A stretch of DNA of 64,000 bases from an uncultured Bacteroidales bacterium (GTDB lineage Bacteria; Bacteroidota; Bacteroidia; Bacteroidales; FEN-979), in the NCBI GenBank assembly GCA_903887775.1, contig CAISRB010000012.1, positions 304,528 through 368,527 on the forward strand, in the 5' to 3' direction. The notes below the pieces were generated by a model. It was not told the origin of the DNA and ran no database searches. It saw only the letters and a program-made list of their open reading frames with translations. Below are positions 1-8,318 of this stretch, piece by piece; the stretch's first letter is position 1, and every line of letters starts with the position of its first letter. The translations under genes were made by a program, and so were the position numbers.

Positions 1-1373
1 GACTGTTACTGGGCTTCCTTATTAGTTTCACTCTCGTTATCGTTTTCCTTCTGATAAACCATTACGCCGGTTTAAATGCGCCTGAAGTCCTTCTCATGCC
101 CCTTCGCTGGCTGCCGATCATCATCTTTTTTATCTATGCAGTGAAAAAAAGGAGCCTGACCACATGGATCTTCTTTTCGATGCTTGCAGGTGTCGAATTC
201 GGTTACGACCTGCCGGTTGTCGCGAAAGAAATGAATCTGGTAAGCCAGATCTTCATACACCTTGTAAAGACAATTATAGCGCCCCTGCTCTTCGGTACAT
301 TGGTTACCGGCATTGCCGGGCATGCCGATCTCAAACAGGTCGGAAGGATGGGTTGGAAATCCTTATTGTATTTCGAGATCGTATCGACCATTGCATTGTT
401 CATCGGACTTCTTGCAATCAATATCAGTGGGGCCGGCCACGGAGTAATTGTCCCTGCTGCAATGACCCAGGGAACCCTGCCTGAGGTCCACAGCCAGAGC
501 TGGCGGGATATCATCCTGCATGTATTCCCCGAAAACATTGCCAAATCAATTGCCGAAGGACAAGTACTGCAAATTGTGGTTTTCAGCATTCTTTTTGGTA
601 TTGCAGTGGCCATGGTGAAAGAACAGTACCGGGCGCCCATGCTTCGTTTCACGGAGTCCCTAACGGCAGTCATGTTCAAATTCACAAACATGATCATGCT
701 GTTTGCGCCTTTCGCCGTGTTTTCAGCCATTGCATACAGCGTGGGGCATATGGGCCTGCAGGTTTTGCTGAACCTCTTCGAGCTCCTCGCAACCCTGTAT
801 GTATCCCTGATCGCTTTTATGATACTGGTGTTTCTTCCTATCCTGATTTTCCTTAAAATACCGTTGAAAAATTTCATCAGGGCCGTTTCGGAACCTGCAA
901 CAATTGCTTTTGCAACTACCAGCAGTGAATCAGCCTTGCCCAGGGCAATTGAGAATATGGAAAAATTCGGGGTGCCGGGGAAGATCGTAGCCTTTGTGAT
1001 ACCTACAGGCTACAGTTTTAACCTCGATGGCACCACCCTTTACCTGGCCATGGCTTCGATCTTTGTAGCCAATATGGCCGGCATTCATTTACCCGTCGGA
1101 ACCCAGATCATCATGATGGTCACACTCATGCTCACGAGCAAAGGGGTGGCAGGGGTCCCCCGTGCATCGCTTGTTATTTTGCTTGGCACGGCGGCAAGTT
1201 TCGGCCTCCCTGTTTGGCCGATATTTATTATTCTTGGTATTGATGAGTTGATGGATATGGCGCGAACCGCTACAAACGTTATCGGAAACTGCCTGGCTAC
1301 AGTGGTGATCGCACGATGGGAGGGTGAGTTCGATCTGGAAAAAGCGAAAAACATGGACCTGGAAACAGAATAG
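1..1373 (+). CDS. Dicarboxylate/amino-acid:cation symporter (DAACS/SDF family), 5' end outside window
   Basis: The reading frame is open from base 3, so the start codon lies upstream; the first ATG in view (position 96) is internal, because hydrophobic transporter sequence precedes it. The product is an inner-membrane secondary transporter that couples uptake of C4-dicarboxylates or acidic amino acids to Na+ or H+. The family hallmarks are present: a serine-rich re-entrant loop (ATTSSESALPRAIENM) followed by the FNLDGTTLY segment that binds substrate and cation. Multiple membrane helices run along the whole length. Substrate cannot be read from sequence; GltP-like and DctA-like transporters share these motifs. 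Confidence 0.9.
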   Translation, partial: LLLGFLISFTLVIVFLLINHYAGLNAPEVLLMPLRWLPIIIFFIYAVKKRSLTTWIFFSMLAGVEFGYDLPVVAKEMNLVSQIFIHLVKTIIAPLLFGTLVTGIAGHADLKQVGRMGWKSLLYFEIVSTIALFIGLLAINISGAGHGVIVPAAMTQGTLPEVHSQSWRDIILHVFPENIAKSIAEGQVLQIVVFSILFGIAVAMVKEQYRAPMLRFTESLTAVMFKFTNMIMLFAPFAVFSAIAYSVGHMGLQVLLNLFELLATLYVSLIAFMILVFLPILIFLKIPLKNFIRAVSEPATIAFATTSSESALPRAIENMEKFGVPGKIVAFVIPTGYSFNLDGTTLYLAMASIFVANMAGIHLPVGTQIIMMVTLMLTSKGVAGVPRASLVILLGTAASFGLPVWPIFIILGIDELMDMARTATNVIGNCLATVVIARWEGEFDLEKAKNMDLETE

Positions 1374-1396
1374 TGAATCATTAATACGTTGAATTT

Positions 1397-1741
1397 ATGG
1401 CATACGATAAGCAGCTGGCCGAAAGGATCAGCCGTACTTTCGGGATCCTCGGAGTTTTCTTTGAGGAAAAGTTCATGATGGGAGGGATCTGTTATATGGT
1501 GAATGACAAGATGTGTGCAGGAGTTGTAAAGAATGAGCTGATGGTGCGCATCGATCCTGACCTCACTGAAACAGCTCTGTCAAAGAAAGGATGCCGGCTT
1601 ATGGATTTCACAGGCAGGACCATGAAAGGGTTTTTATTTATCGATCCTGAAGGTGCAGATATGGATACCGATCTTGAATACTGGATAAAACTTGCACTTG
1701 AGTTCAATCCGAAAGCGAAATCGGGCAAGAAGAAAAAATGA
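1397..1741 (+). CDS. TfoX N-terminal domain protein
   Basis: 114 residues matching the TfoX/Sxy N-terminal domain: an opening YDKQLAERI helix, then the MMGGICYMVNDKMCAGV beta-hairpin, then GRTMKGFLFIDPEG. Stand-alone TfoX-N proteins are common in Bacteroidota and their role is not settled; in gammaproteobacteria the full-length protein promotes competence gene expression. The C-terminus is a short lysine-rich tail (KSGKKKK). It lies 23 bp after the symporter and 7 bp before the MFS gene, so the three may be cotranscribed. Confidence 0.8.
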   Translation: MAYDKQLAERISRTFGILGVFFEEKFMMGGICYMVNDKMCAGVVKNELMVRIDPDLTETALSKKGCRLMDFTGRTMKGFLFIDPEGADMDTDLEYWIKLALEFNPKAKSGKKKK

Positions 1742-1748
1742 AACAGGC

Positions 1749-3149
1749 ATGACTGAAAAAAGATCCTACGCTCTCATCCTCATCAGCGCCTCCCTGGCTA
1801 TGCTGATGGTCAAGCTGGATGCCTTTATCGTCAACATCTCTTTACCAACGATAGCCCAGAATTTCGGCTGCTCCCGCGACATCGTTTCCCTGGTACTCCT
1901 GGCTTACCTGGTGGCCAGCACAGCCACACTGCTACTCTTCGGGATGCTGGGCGACCGCCTCGGACTGAAGAAGATATACATCAGCGGGTTCATACTGTTT
2001 ACTGCAGGATCCCTGCTTTGCGGGCTTTCCCCCGGCATCATCACCCTCATTATTTCCCGTTTCATACAGGGACTTGGCGGATCCATGCTTGTTGCCAATT
2101 GCCTTGCCATCATAGGCAGGTTCATGCCCCACGACAAGGTGGGTTCTTCCTATGGCATCCTTACGACCATTTCGTCAATCGGTGTTAGTCTCGGCGCCCC
2201 CCTTGGAGGCTTCATCACCTATTATGCAAACTGGCACTGGATCTTCCTGATCAATGTACCAATCGGGATTGCAGCGATCTGGCTGTCGGCAAAATATATC
2301 CCGGGAGAGACAAAAGAGAAATTTTCGTTCAGCGGGTTTGATATCAGCGGCGCCCTGCTGGCCCTGTTCGCCTTCACCTTCCTTATTCTTTCCTTCAATT
2401 CCTTTGACAACAGGGGCGTGGAGGTGGTGATGCCTTACGGAGCGCTCCTCATTGCTGCATTTCTGTTTTACTTTTTTATCAGGAGGGAAAAGAAAGCGCT
2501 CCATCCTATCCTTGACCTGAGCCTGTTCAGCATCAAACCCCTGACCTTTGCCCTTATTGCCAGCCTGATGGCCAGCAGCGCCAACTTCGGCTATGCCTAC
2601 ATCATGCCGTTTTACCTTGAAAAAGACCTTCTGCTCACTTCGAATATCGTCGGTATGCTTCTTCTTATCTCATCCCTGGTAGTCATGGTACTCGCCCCGA
2701 TGGCCGGCAAAATGTCAGATAAAATACAACCGGTAAAGATCTGTACCATAGCACTGATCGTAGGAGTAATTGATTATTCCTACTTTTCATTTGCGCTGGG
2801 GATGCTGCAGGTATGGGTCCCGATCGTATTCCTTTTATTCTCAGGGACCTTCCTTGGACTGTTCCTCTCGCCCAACAATACGATGATCATGAGCATGGCT
2901 ACCGAAGGCAAACATGGAATTGTTTCAGCCACTTCAAACACGTTTACATCAGTCGCCGCAGTCATTGGTGTTTCTGTTTTCCAGATGGCCTTTTCCTTGA
3001 CTACAGGAGGAGACAACGCACATCCGACAACGCTTCAAAATATCGGAGGAATACGAAATGCTTTCATCATAGGAGTTGTGTTCCTGGTTGTTGCACTTAT
3101 ATTCACTCGATTTTCCAGCAGGTCACAGGATAAAGCTGCGGCAGTATAA
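1749..3149 (+). CDS. MFS drug/metabolite exporter, DHA2-type
   Basis: 466 residues. The start is ATG 1749, just after the TfoX stop; an upstream in-frame ATG would overlap the previous gene. About 14 predicted membrane helices and an early KLDAFIVNISLPTIAQ segment (DHA2 motif D1-like) point to the proton-driven drug:H+ antiporter branch of the major facilitator superfamily. The loop FGMLGDRLGLKKIY is the MFS motif A between helices 2 and 3. Substrate unknown. An inverted-repeat hairpin follows 12 bp after the stop. Confidence 0.85.
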   Translation: MTEKRSYALILISASLAMLMVKLDAFIVNISLPTIAQNFGCSRDIVSLVLLAYLVASTATLLLFGMLGDRLGLKKIYISGFILFTAGSLLCGLSPGIITLIISRFIQGLGGSMLVANCLAIIGRFMPHDKVGSSYGILTTISSIGVSLGAPLGGFITYYANWHWIFLINVPIGIAAIWLSAKYIPGETKEKFSFSGFDISGALLALFAFTFLILSFNSFDNRGVEVVMPYGALLIAAFLFYFFIRREKKALHPILDLSLFSIKPLTFALIASLMASSANFGYAYIMPFYLEKDLLLTSNIVGMLLLISSLVVMVLAPMAGKMSDKIQPVKICTIALIVGVIDYSYFSFALGMLQVWVPIVFLLFSGTFLGLFLSPNNTMIMSMATEGKHGIVSATSNTFTSVAAVIGVSVFQMAFSLTTGGDNAHPTTLQNIGGIRNAFIIGVVFLVVALIFTRFSSRSQDKAAAV

Positions 3150-3161
3150 TTATATTTTTTG

Positions 3162-3197
3162 ACTGCGGATAAGATTTCCGCAAATCCCATCCGCAGT
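3162..3197. repeat. Hairpin with perfect 9-bp arms between MFS and peptidase genes
   Basis: ACTGCGGAT (3162-3170) pairs perfectly with ATCCGCAGT (3189-3197) around an 18-nt loop. No T-run follows on either strand beyond the six T's that precede the left arm, so on the minus strand it could act as a weak terminator. It may equally be a stray palindromic repeat. It resembles the CCGCA/TGCGG dyads of the accessory region only in the half-site and has no -7 box at the matching distance. Confidence 0.5.
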
Positions 3198-3225
3198 GTA
3201 TAATAAACAGTAAAACACAGGGAAC

Positions 3226-4011
3226 ATGATCTTCAAAGTATCACATTACGGATGGCAGCCCGATCTTCCTGACCAGAGGGATTACAGGTATGCAGCACCA
3301 GCAATTGTACTTAAAAAACTTCCGCGAAAAGCCGATTTAAGGCCAGGCTGTCCGGCAGTTTACGACCAGGGTGAACTCGGAAGCTGCACAGCCAATGCCA
3401 TAGGAGCAGCCTTTGAATTCGGACTGATAAAGCAGGATGCACCTGCCTTTATGCCTTCACGTTTATTTATATATTACAATGAGAGAGTGATCGAGCACTC
3501 GGTCAGCAACGACAGCGGTGCCATGATACGCGACGGCATCAAAACCGTGAACAAGGAAGGCGTTTGCCCTGAGGAAGAATGGCCTTACATCATATCAAAG
3601 TTCGCCCTGAAGCCCGGGCCGGCCTGCTATTCGACAGCTCTGGAACACCAGGTCCTGTCTTATCATCGTGTTCCGCGGGAACTCGACCAGATCAAAGGAT
3701 GTCTTGCCGAAGGCTTTCCCATGGTATTCGGTTTTACTGTGTATGAAAGTTTTGAAAGTGCGGCCGTTGCTGGTAACGGAATTGTTGATCTGCCGGCACC
3801 AGGGGAGCATGTCATCGGCGGACATGCTGTGCTGGCCGTTGGCTATGACGACACAAGCCGCCGCTTCCTGGTGCGCAACAGCTGGAGCGATCAATGGGGC
3901 ATGAAAGGGTATTTTACAATGCCATACGACTATCTCCTTAACGAAAATCTCTCCGACGATTTCTGGACCATCAGGCTTGTTGAGGAGAATCCGGCAATAC
4001 AAAAGAATTAA
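3226..4011 (+). CDS. C1A (papain-like) cysteine peptidase
   Basis: 261 residues with the papain triad in order: oxyanion Gln and nucleophile in DQGELGSCTANA (Cys54), His200 in GGHAVLAVGYD, and Asn218 in VRNSWSDQWGMKGYF. There is no signal peptide and no long inhibitory propeptide; the N-terminus (GWQPDLPDQRDY) is the short form typical of bacterial C1A peptidases, so a cytoplasmic site is likely unless export is non-classical. The physiological substrate is unknown. It stands alone between the MFS gene and the aquaporin gene. Confidence 0.88.
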   Translation: MIFKVSHYGWQPDLPDQRDYRYAAPAIVLKKLPRKADLRPGCPAVYDQGELGSCTANAIGAAFEFGLIKQDAPAFMPSRLFIYYNERVIEHSVSNDSGAMIRDGIKTVNKEGVCPEEEWPYIISKFALKPGPACYSTALEHQVLSYHRVPRELDQIKGCLAEGFPMVFGFTVYESFESAAVAGNGIVDLPAPGEHVIGGHAVLAVGYDDTSRRFLVRNSWSDQWGMKGYFTMPYDYLLNENLSDDFWTIRLVEENPAIQKN

Positions 4012-4054
4012 TTAATTTAGTGATCGTAATCAGTATTCACCAAAAATCTGAAAC

Positions 4055-4753
4055 ATGAAAAAGTATTTTGCAGAATTGATCGGCACATTCAGCCTGGTCC
4101 TCTTCGGATGCGGCTCAGCTGTAATTGCCGGCATCTCCCAGACCGGGCCCAGCGGGATCGGACTATTAGGGATTGCCATAGCTTTTGGATTCGCAGTTGT
4201 CGCTATGGCGTATGCCATTGGCGGAATTTCAGGTTGCCATATTAATCCCGCAGTTACTATCGGGGTTCTTACTGCCGGAAAAATGAGTGTTCAGGATGCC
4301 ATCGGCTATATTATTTCACAATGTGTTGGCGCAATTCTCGGCGCCTTTGTACTGTATCTTATTGTAAGCGGAAAGCCCGGTTGGCAGATGACCGAATGGG
4401 GTCTTGGTTCAAACGGATGGGGTGAAGGTTACCTCGGAGCATTTAATACATTCAGCGCATTTCTTATCGAAACTGTGATGACCTTCCTGTTTGTTTTTGT
4501 GATCCTGGGGACTACGTCTAAATATGGGAACGGAGCAATGGCCGGATTGGCGATAGGCGTCACCCTGATGCTTATCCACCTTGTTACAATCCCCGTAACA
4601 GGTACATCTGTGAATCCCGCACGCAGCCTGGGCCCTGCATTGTTTGCCGGAGGTAAAGCGCTTTCACAACTCTGGCTGTTTATTGTAGCGCCTATTGTGG
4701 GCGCAGTTATTGCGGCTTTGGTTTGGAAGTTCGGTTTTAATAAAGAAAAATAG
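4055..4753 (+). CDS. aqpZ: Aquaporin Z-type water channel
   Basis: 232 residues of the MIP family with six membrane helices and both NPA boxes (HINPAVTIG and VNPARSLGPALF). The wording of the second half, ARSLGPALFAGG, is that of orthodox water channels (AqpZ) and not of glycerol facilitators. The role is passive water flux across the inner membrane. A strong rho-independent terminator follows 21 bp after the stop, so the gene ends its transcript. Confidence 0.92.
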   Translation: MKKYFAELIGTFSLVLFGCGSAVIAGISQTGPSGIGLLGIAIAFGFAVVAMAYAIGGISGCHINPAVTIGVLTAGKMSVQDAIGYIISQCVGAILGAFVLYLIVSGKPGWQMTEWGLGSNGWGEGYLGAFNTFSAFLIETVMTFLFVFVILGTTSKYGNGAMAGLAIGVTLMLIHLVTIPVTGTSVNPARSLGPALFAGGKALSQLWLFIVAPIVGAVIAALVWKFGFNKEK

Positions 4754-4774
4754 GATTAAGTTCAGCATTTTAAG

Positions 4775-4806
4775 GGCAGGCATTGAAGAAATACCTGCCT
4801 TTTTTA
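4775..4806 (+). terminator. Rho-independent terminator after aqpZ
   Basis: GGCAGG (4775-4780) pairs with CCTGCC (4794-4799), the stem continues through a single C-A mismatch, and a run of seven T's follows directly. Confidence 0.85.
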
Positions 4807-4956
4807 TTGCTAGAAAATCTTGTAAGTTATTGATTATATGGCAGTTAAAATTTAAAACATCGAGAATTTCCCGGTTTACCCGACGAAGCGATGAAAAAAT
4901 TAACTGGTTTGTTCATCGGGAAAATTCATCCGTTTAACGGGCAGCAAAGGTTCCAG

Positions 4957-5000
4957 GCCGAAAACAGCTTTCCCCGGCCTTCTTGGCGTATTAATTTTGC
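4957..5000 (+). promoter_or_regulatory. Promoter of LAP-repeat gene 1, shared design with LAP gene 2
   Basis: GCCGAAAA (4957-4964) lies exactly 35 nt, first base to first base, before a -7 box TAATTTTG (4992-4999), followed by CTTCATCAAC. The same three elements with the same 35-nt distance occur before the paralogous gene (25217-25260). The box fits the Bacteroidetes TAnnTTTG consensus. The leader is about 25 nt and rich in CAA. Confidence 0.75.
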
Positions 5001-5028
5001 TTCATCAACAACAACAAAACCAAAAGCC

Positions 5029-5427
5029 ATGAAAGCAACAAATACACTCACCAACAATATTCTGAAAAGTCTCCTTATTATTGTAAGCGTTTTTTCAATA
5101 CAGATCAGCTACCTGTACGCAGGAAATAATAATTACACTCCTTCTCCTGTACCAACAGTAAATAACCTGATCCAGGCTCTTGCTCCTGCAAGCCCTTTAA
5201 GCTGCGACTTTAATGATGCAGAACTCAGTGCCGAAGAGGTTTCAAATCTTGCCCCGGTAGTTCCTTCAGAAGCCGATTTCAACGATGCAGCCGAATTTAC
5301 ATGCAATGTTGCCGCTTTCGCACCGGCAACCCCTTCAGAAGCCGACTTTAACGATGCCGATCCTGAAAATTCCAACATTACTTCACTTGCTCCTATTGCT
5401 ACAGCAGAAGCTGACTTTAATGACTGA
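5029..5427 (+). CDS. Secreted LAP-repeat protein 1 (four 23-residue repeats)
   Basis: 132 residues. ATG 5029 is chosen because it begins MKATNT as in the paralog at 25287 and follows the promoter; an in-frame ATG at 4891 lies upstream of that promoter. A signal peptide (about residues 1-31) is followed by four copies of a motif like LAPVVPSEADFNDA, starting at residues 51, 74, 97 and 120, a strict 23-residue period. The chain ends inside the last repeat. Acidic and probably exported. I do not recognise a named family and assign no function. A terminator follows. Confidence 0.75.
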   Translation: MKATNTLTNNILKSLLIIVSVFSIQISYLYAGNNNYTPSPVPTVNNLIQALAPASPLSCDFNDAELSAEEVSNLAPVVPSEADFNDAAEFTCNVAAFAPATPSEADFNDADPENSNITSLAPIATAEADFND

Positions 5428-5463
5428 CCTCCTGTTACTGTAATGTTGCTCTTCATATCTCCC

Positions 5464-5492
5464 GGGGTGGATTCGAAAGATCCGCCCCTTTT
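5464..5492 (+). terminator. Terminator after LAP-repeat gene 1
   Basis: GGGG.GGAT pairs with ATCC.CCCC (5464-5488, one G-T wobble) and is followed by TTTT. Confidence 0.75.
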
Positions 5493-5527
5493 CTTTTACA
5501 TCTTTTCATCAGGAAAATAAGAAATTA

Positions 5528-5535
5528 GTACTTTT
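5528..5535 (+). promoter_or_regulatory. -7 box directly before threonine aldolase start
   Basis: TACTTTTG matches TAnnTTTG and ends 5 bases before ATG 5540. Transcription would begin at or next to the start codon, giving a leaderless or near-leaderless mRNA. Confidence 0.55.
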
Positions 5536-5539
5536 GGGT

Positions 5540-6556
5540 ATGATTGATTTACGAAGCGATACTGTTACTCGCCCTTCAAAAGAGATGCTCGGGGCTATGT
5601 TCTCGGCCAAAGTAGGGGATGATGTGTTTCATGATGATCCTACCGTGATCATGCTTGAAGAAAAAGCAGCCGCCCTGATGGGAAAGGAAGATGCCCTGTT
5701 TTGTCCTTCGGGCACAATGACAAACCAGATTGCCGTTAATGTTCATACCCGGCCCGGCGACGAAGTGATCTGCCATAAGCATTCCCATGTATATTATTAT
5801 GAAGGCGGGGCCATGATGAAGAATTCAGGCGTATCGGTTTGCCTGCTTGAAGGGGAACACGGCCGGATCAATGCAGCTGGTGTCGCCGCCCACATCAACC
5901 CCGATAATGATGTTCACCGGCCGGTCACCACCCTGGTCGAGGTTGAGAATACCATGAATAAGGGAGGAGGATCGGTTTATAAGTACGAAACCCTTGAAGA
6001 GATCTCCCTGGTCTGCCGGGAACACAATCTCAAATATCATCTTGACGGAGCCAGGCTCTTCAATGCCCTTGCCGAAACAGGCGAGACCCCTTTGAAATAT
6101 GCCACGCTTTTCGATTCTGTTTCCATTTGCCTGTCGAAAGGACTGGGTGCACCTATAGGCTCCTTGATCATCGGCGATAAGGCCTTTATCAAACGGGCCC
6201 GGAGGGTAAGGAAGGCATTCGGAGGTGCGATGAGGCAGGTGGGTTATCTTGCCGCCGCGGGTATTTATGCACTCGATCACAATATCGTCCGCCTGAAGGA
6301 AGACCATTCAAGAGCCCGCCACATCGGCAAGCTCCTCGAAGCCATGCCTTATATTGACCAGGTCATGCCGGTTGAAACGAACATCCTTATCTTCACACTT
6401 AATAATAAATACTCCGAAAAGGAATTCCTGTCGAAGCTGAAAGAAAAAGATATCCATGCCATGCCTTTGGGCCCGCAGGTCGTAAGGTTTGTGACCCATC
6501 TGGATTTTACCGACAGTATGCTGATGAAGGTGGATGAGGTGCTGAAATCCTTATAA
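5540..6556 (+). CDS. ltaE: Low-specificity L-threonine aldolase
   Basis: 338 residues of a fold-type I PLP enzyme that splits L-threonine/L-allo-threonine to glycine and acetaldehyde. It begins with the family signature MIDLRSDTVTRPS, continues with CPSGTMTNQIAV and YHLDGARLFNA, and holds the PLP lysine in LSKGLGAPIGS. Length fits the family. ATG 5540 is preferred over the in-frame TTG two codons upstream because homologs begin IDLRSD and the -7 box overlaps the TTG. Confidence 0.92.
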   Translation: MIDLRSDTVTRPSKEMLGAMFSAKVGDDVFHDDPTVIMLEEKAAALMGKEDALFCPSGTMTNQIAVNVHTRPGDEVICHKHSHVYYYEGGAMMKNSGVSVCLLEGEHGRINAAGVAAHINPDNDVHRPVTTLVEVENTMNKGGGSVYKYETLEEISLVCREHNLKYHLDGARLFNALAETGETPLKYATLFDSVSICLSKGLGAPIGSLIIGDKAFIKRARRVRKAFGGAMRQVGYLAAAGIYALDHNIVRLKEDHSRARHIGKLLEAMPYIDQVMPVETNILIFTLNNKYSEKEFLSKLKEKDIHAMPLGPQVVRFVTHLDFTDSMLMKVDEVLKSL

Positions 6557-6584
6557 GAGCAGGTTTACGGCAATCATCCGGAGT

Positions 6585-7562
6585 TTATTTGAAGATAGCA
6601 CTTTCCTTATCCAGTTTCTGCATATCCTCATCGGAAAGCCTGAACGATAGTGCCCCCGTATTTTCCTTTACATGCGATTCCTTTGTTGCTCCGGGAATTG
6701 CCACAACAGTGTTCCCGTTATAGTTTACCAGCCAGTTTAAAGCAACCTGCGATGTTGTGACATTGTATTTTGCAGCAAGCTCTTTCACCAGATTGATGAC
6801 CGGGCGGGTTTTCTCAATCCCCGCAGGTTTGAATAGGGAAGTATGTTTTCTCAGACCTATGTTTTTAAGCAATTCCGGATTATCATGGAATTTCCCGGTG
6901 ACCATGCCCTGTGCCAGTGGAGAATATGCAATGATTGAAATGCCCAGCTGCTTTGCCATCGCCATTGTGCCGTTGGTTTCAATCTTACGGTTAAGCAAGC
7001 TGTACGGAACCTGGTTCGAGGCAAGGGGAATGCCCTTTTTGTCAAGGACTTCCCAGGAGTTTTTCATCTTCTGCGCCGAAAAATTACTGACCCCGATATA
7101 CTTAATTTTTTTCATTTTGAACAGTTCCGCCATTGCAGCTACTTCGCTTTTCTCGTTCGAAAAGCCCCAGGGCTGGTGGATCTGGTAGAGGTCGATCGGA
7201 TAAGGGGAAAGAGCTTCAATACGCTCGTCAATTGTTTGGGGTATGTTTGATGCAAAACGGAATATGGGCCACCATTTTGTGGCGATCAGGACTTCGCCGG
7301 GTTTTGTGCCTGCTGCCTGAAGCGCTTTCGACAGGGCTTTTTCCGAGGCTCCCTTTCCGTATATCTCGGCTGTGTCAAACCAGTTTAGGCCTCCTTCGAG
7401 CGAGAGCTTAACCACTTTATTGATCAGCTCATCTTCGAGAGTGGGCCAGAACTTCCCGGCCAGGTTGTTTTGTTTGCTGAACTGCCAGCAGCCAAGCCCG
7501 ATAGGCGTGACCATCATGTTTGTGCGACCTAACGGCCGCAGGATGTTTGTGTTTTCCATATT
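6585..7562 (-). CDS. Aldo/keto reductase
   Basis: 325 residues from the ATG giving MENTNILRPLGRT. NADPH-dependent oxidoreductase of the AKR superfamily with a TIM barrel: GLGCWQF at the start, the catalytic Asp/Tyr in WFDTAEIYGKGASE, Lys in IATKWWP, His in YQIHQPWG, and the cofactor-binding VAIPGATKESHVKEN near the C-terminus. It resembles the YajO/PdxI-like group; substrate unknown. Convergent with ltaE, with 28 bp between the stops. Confidence 0.88.
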   Translation of the reverse strand, partial: NMENTNILRPLGRTNMMVTPIGLGCWQFSKQNNLAGKFWPTLEDELINKVVKLSLEGGLNWFDTAEIYGKGASEKALSKALQAAGTKPGEVLIATKWWPIFRFASNIPQTIDERIEALSPYPIDLYQIHQPWGFSNEKSEVAAMAELFKMKKIKYIGVSNFSAQKMKNSWEVLDKKGIPLASNQVPYSLLNRKIETNGTMAMAKQLGISIIAYSPLAQGMVTGKFHDNPELLKNIGLRKHTSLFKPAGIEKTRPVINLVKELAAKYNVTTSQVALNWLVNYNGNTVVAIPGATKESHVKENTGALSFRLSDEDMQKLDKESAIFK

Positions 7563-7626
7563 CTGAATAATTAGCGGATTAAAGTTATGAATATACTTTC
7601 TATTTTTACAATACAAAAATTGAACA

Positions 7627-8316
7627 ATGAAAAGGTCGACTTTTTATTTGTATCTGGTGATTGCCGGTTTACTGCTTGTTTCGGTTACAGCATGCAAAAA
7701 TGAAATGTCGTCTGAAAAGGCAATCTTTTCGCTGAAAGAAGGCAACTATTGGAATTTTCACGGGAAATACAATAACAAGACTGTGTTTCTTAGGATGGAA
7801 GTGCTCAGGGTACTTACAGAAGGCAGGCTCACGTTCGCTGTAATAAAGGGATTTCCAACCGATGTGATGGAAGGAGAAGACTGGGAACCTTCCGTTTGGG
7901 GGCTGCTGTCTGTGGGCAATATGCATTATTATAAAGTTACAGGGGCCAGGACCGACAGCATCGACAAATGGTTATCAAACAAAGAAAGCATACATTCTGA
8001 ACTGGTTACAGATTCAGATCTCTTCATGGAGTCCTTGTATCATACCGGCCAGACCTTTGGTGAGGCTGGGCAGCTAACAAGAGATGACGGCAACTATTTC
8101 TGGAGCGTAACCGAAAAAAAAGCCTGTGAACCCTCATCCATCAGGGGCCTGAAGCTGGCGGGGCCGTTCGATCAGTATACCCTCAGCTACAGGACGATAG
8201 CCGATGAAACCATGATTGATGTGGTTCCGGGAATAGGCATTGTACGATATCGTTATCTTCATCACGGAACGTCTGAAGATCTTGATATGAAACTTGCAGA
8301 GGCAGGGATAAAGTAA
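7627..8316 (+). CDS. Predicted lipoprotein of unknown function
   Basis: 229 residues. A type II signal peptide ends in the lipobox VTAC (Cys23), so the protein should be lipid-anchored to the envelope. The rest is soluble, with alternating strand-like segments and no motif I recognise. It is divergent from the aldo/keto reductase (64 bp between starts) and converges on cstA with only 2 bp between the two stops. Confidence 0.7.
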   Translation: MKRSTFYLYLVIAGLLLVSVTACKNEMSSEKAIFSLKEGNYWNFHGKYNNKTVFLRMEVLRVLTEGRLTFAVIKGFPTDVMEGEDWEPSVWGLLSVGNMHYYKVTGARTDSIDKWLSNKESIHSELVTDSDLFMESLYHTGQTFGEAGQLTRDDGNYFWSVTEKKACEPSSIRGLKLAGPFDQYTLSYRTIADETMIDVVPGIGIVRYRYLHHGTSEDLDMKLAEAGIK

Positions 8317-8318
8317 TT

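Noticed and set aside
96..98. First ATG in view as start of the symporter gene
   Set aside because: In-frame hydrophobic transporter sequence continues upstream to the window edge, so the gene is truncated by the window.
427..434. Asn in the AAA+ Walker B (residues 427-434 of the protein at 28795-30522) as a sign of an inactive ATPase
   Set aside because: LLFNEAD occurs widely in related bacterial AAA+ proteins, and Walker A, sensor and arginine residues are intact.
203..877. Long open frames antisense to real genes (here and in many other places, such as 43.6-43.8 kb and 45.0-45.6 kb)
   Set aside because: They mirror well-supported genes on the other strand, carry no recognisable motifs and have no promoter of their own.
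3162..3197. Hairpin with CTGCGG/CCGCAG arms as a ninth member of the dyad regulon
   Set aside because: The arm spacing differs and no nAnnTTTG box follows at 10 bp on either strand.
4891..5028. N-terminal extension of LAP-repeat protein 1
   Set aside because: It lies upstream of and across the promoter elements shared with the paralog, and the resulting leader lacks a signal peptide.
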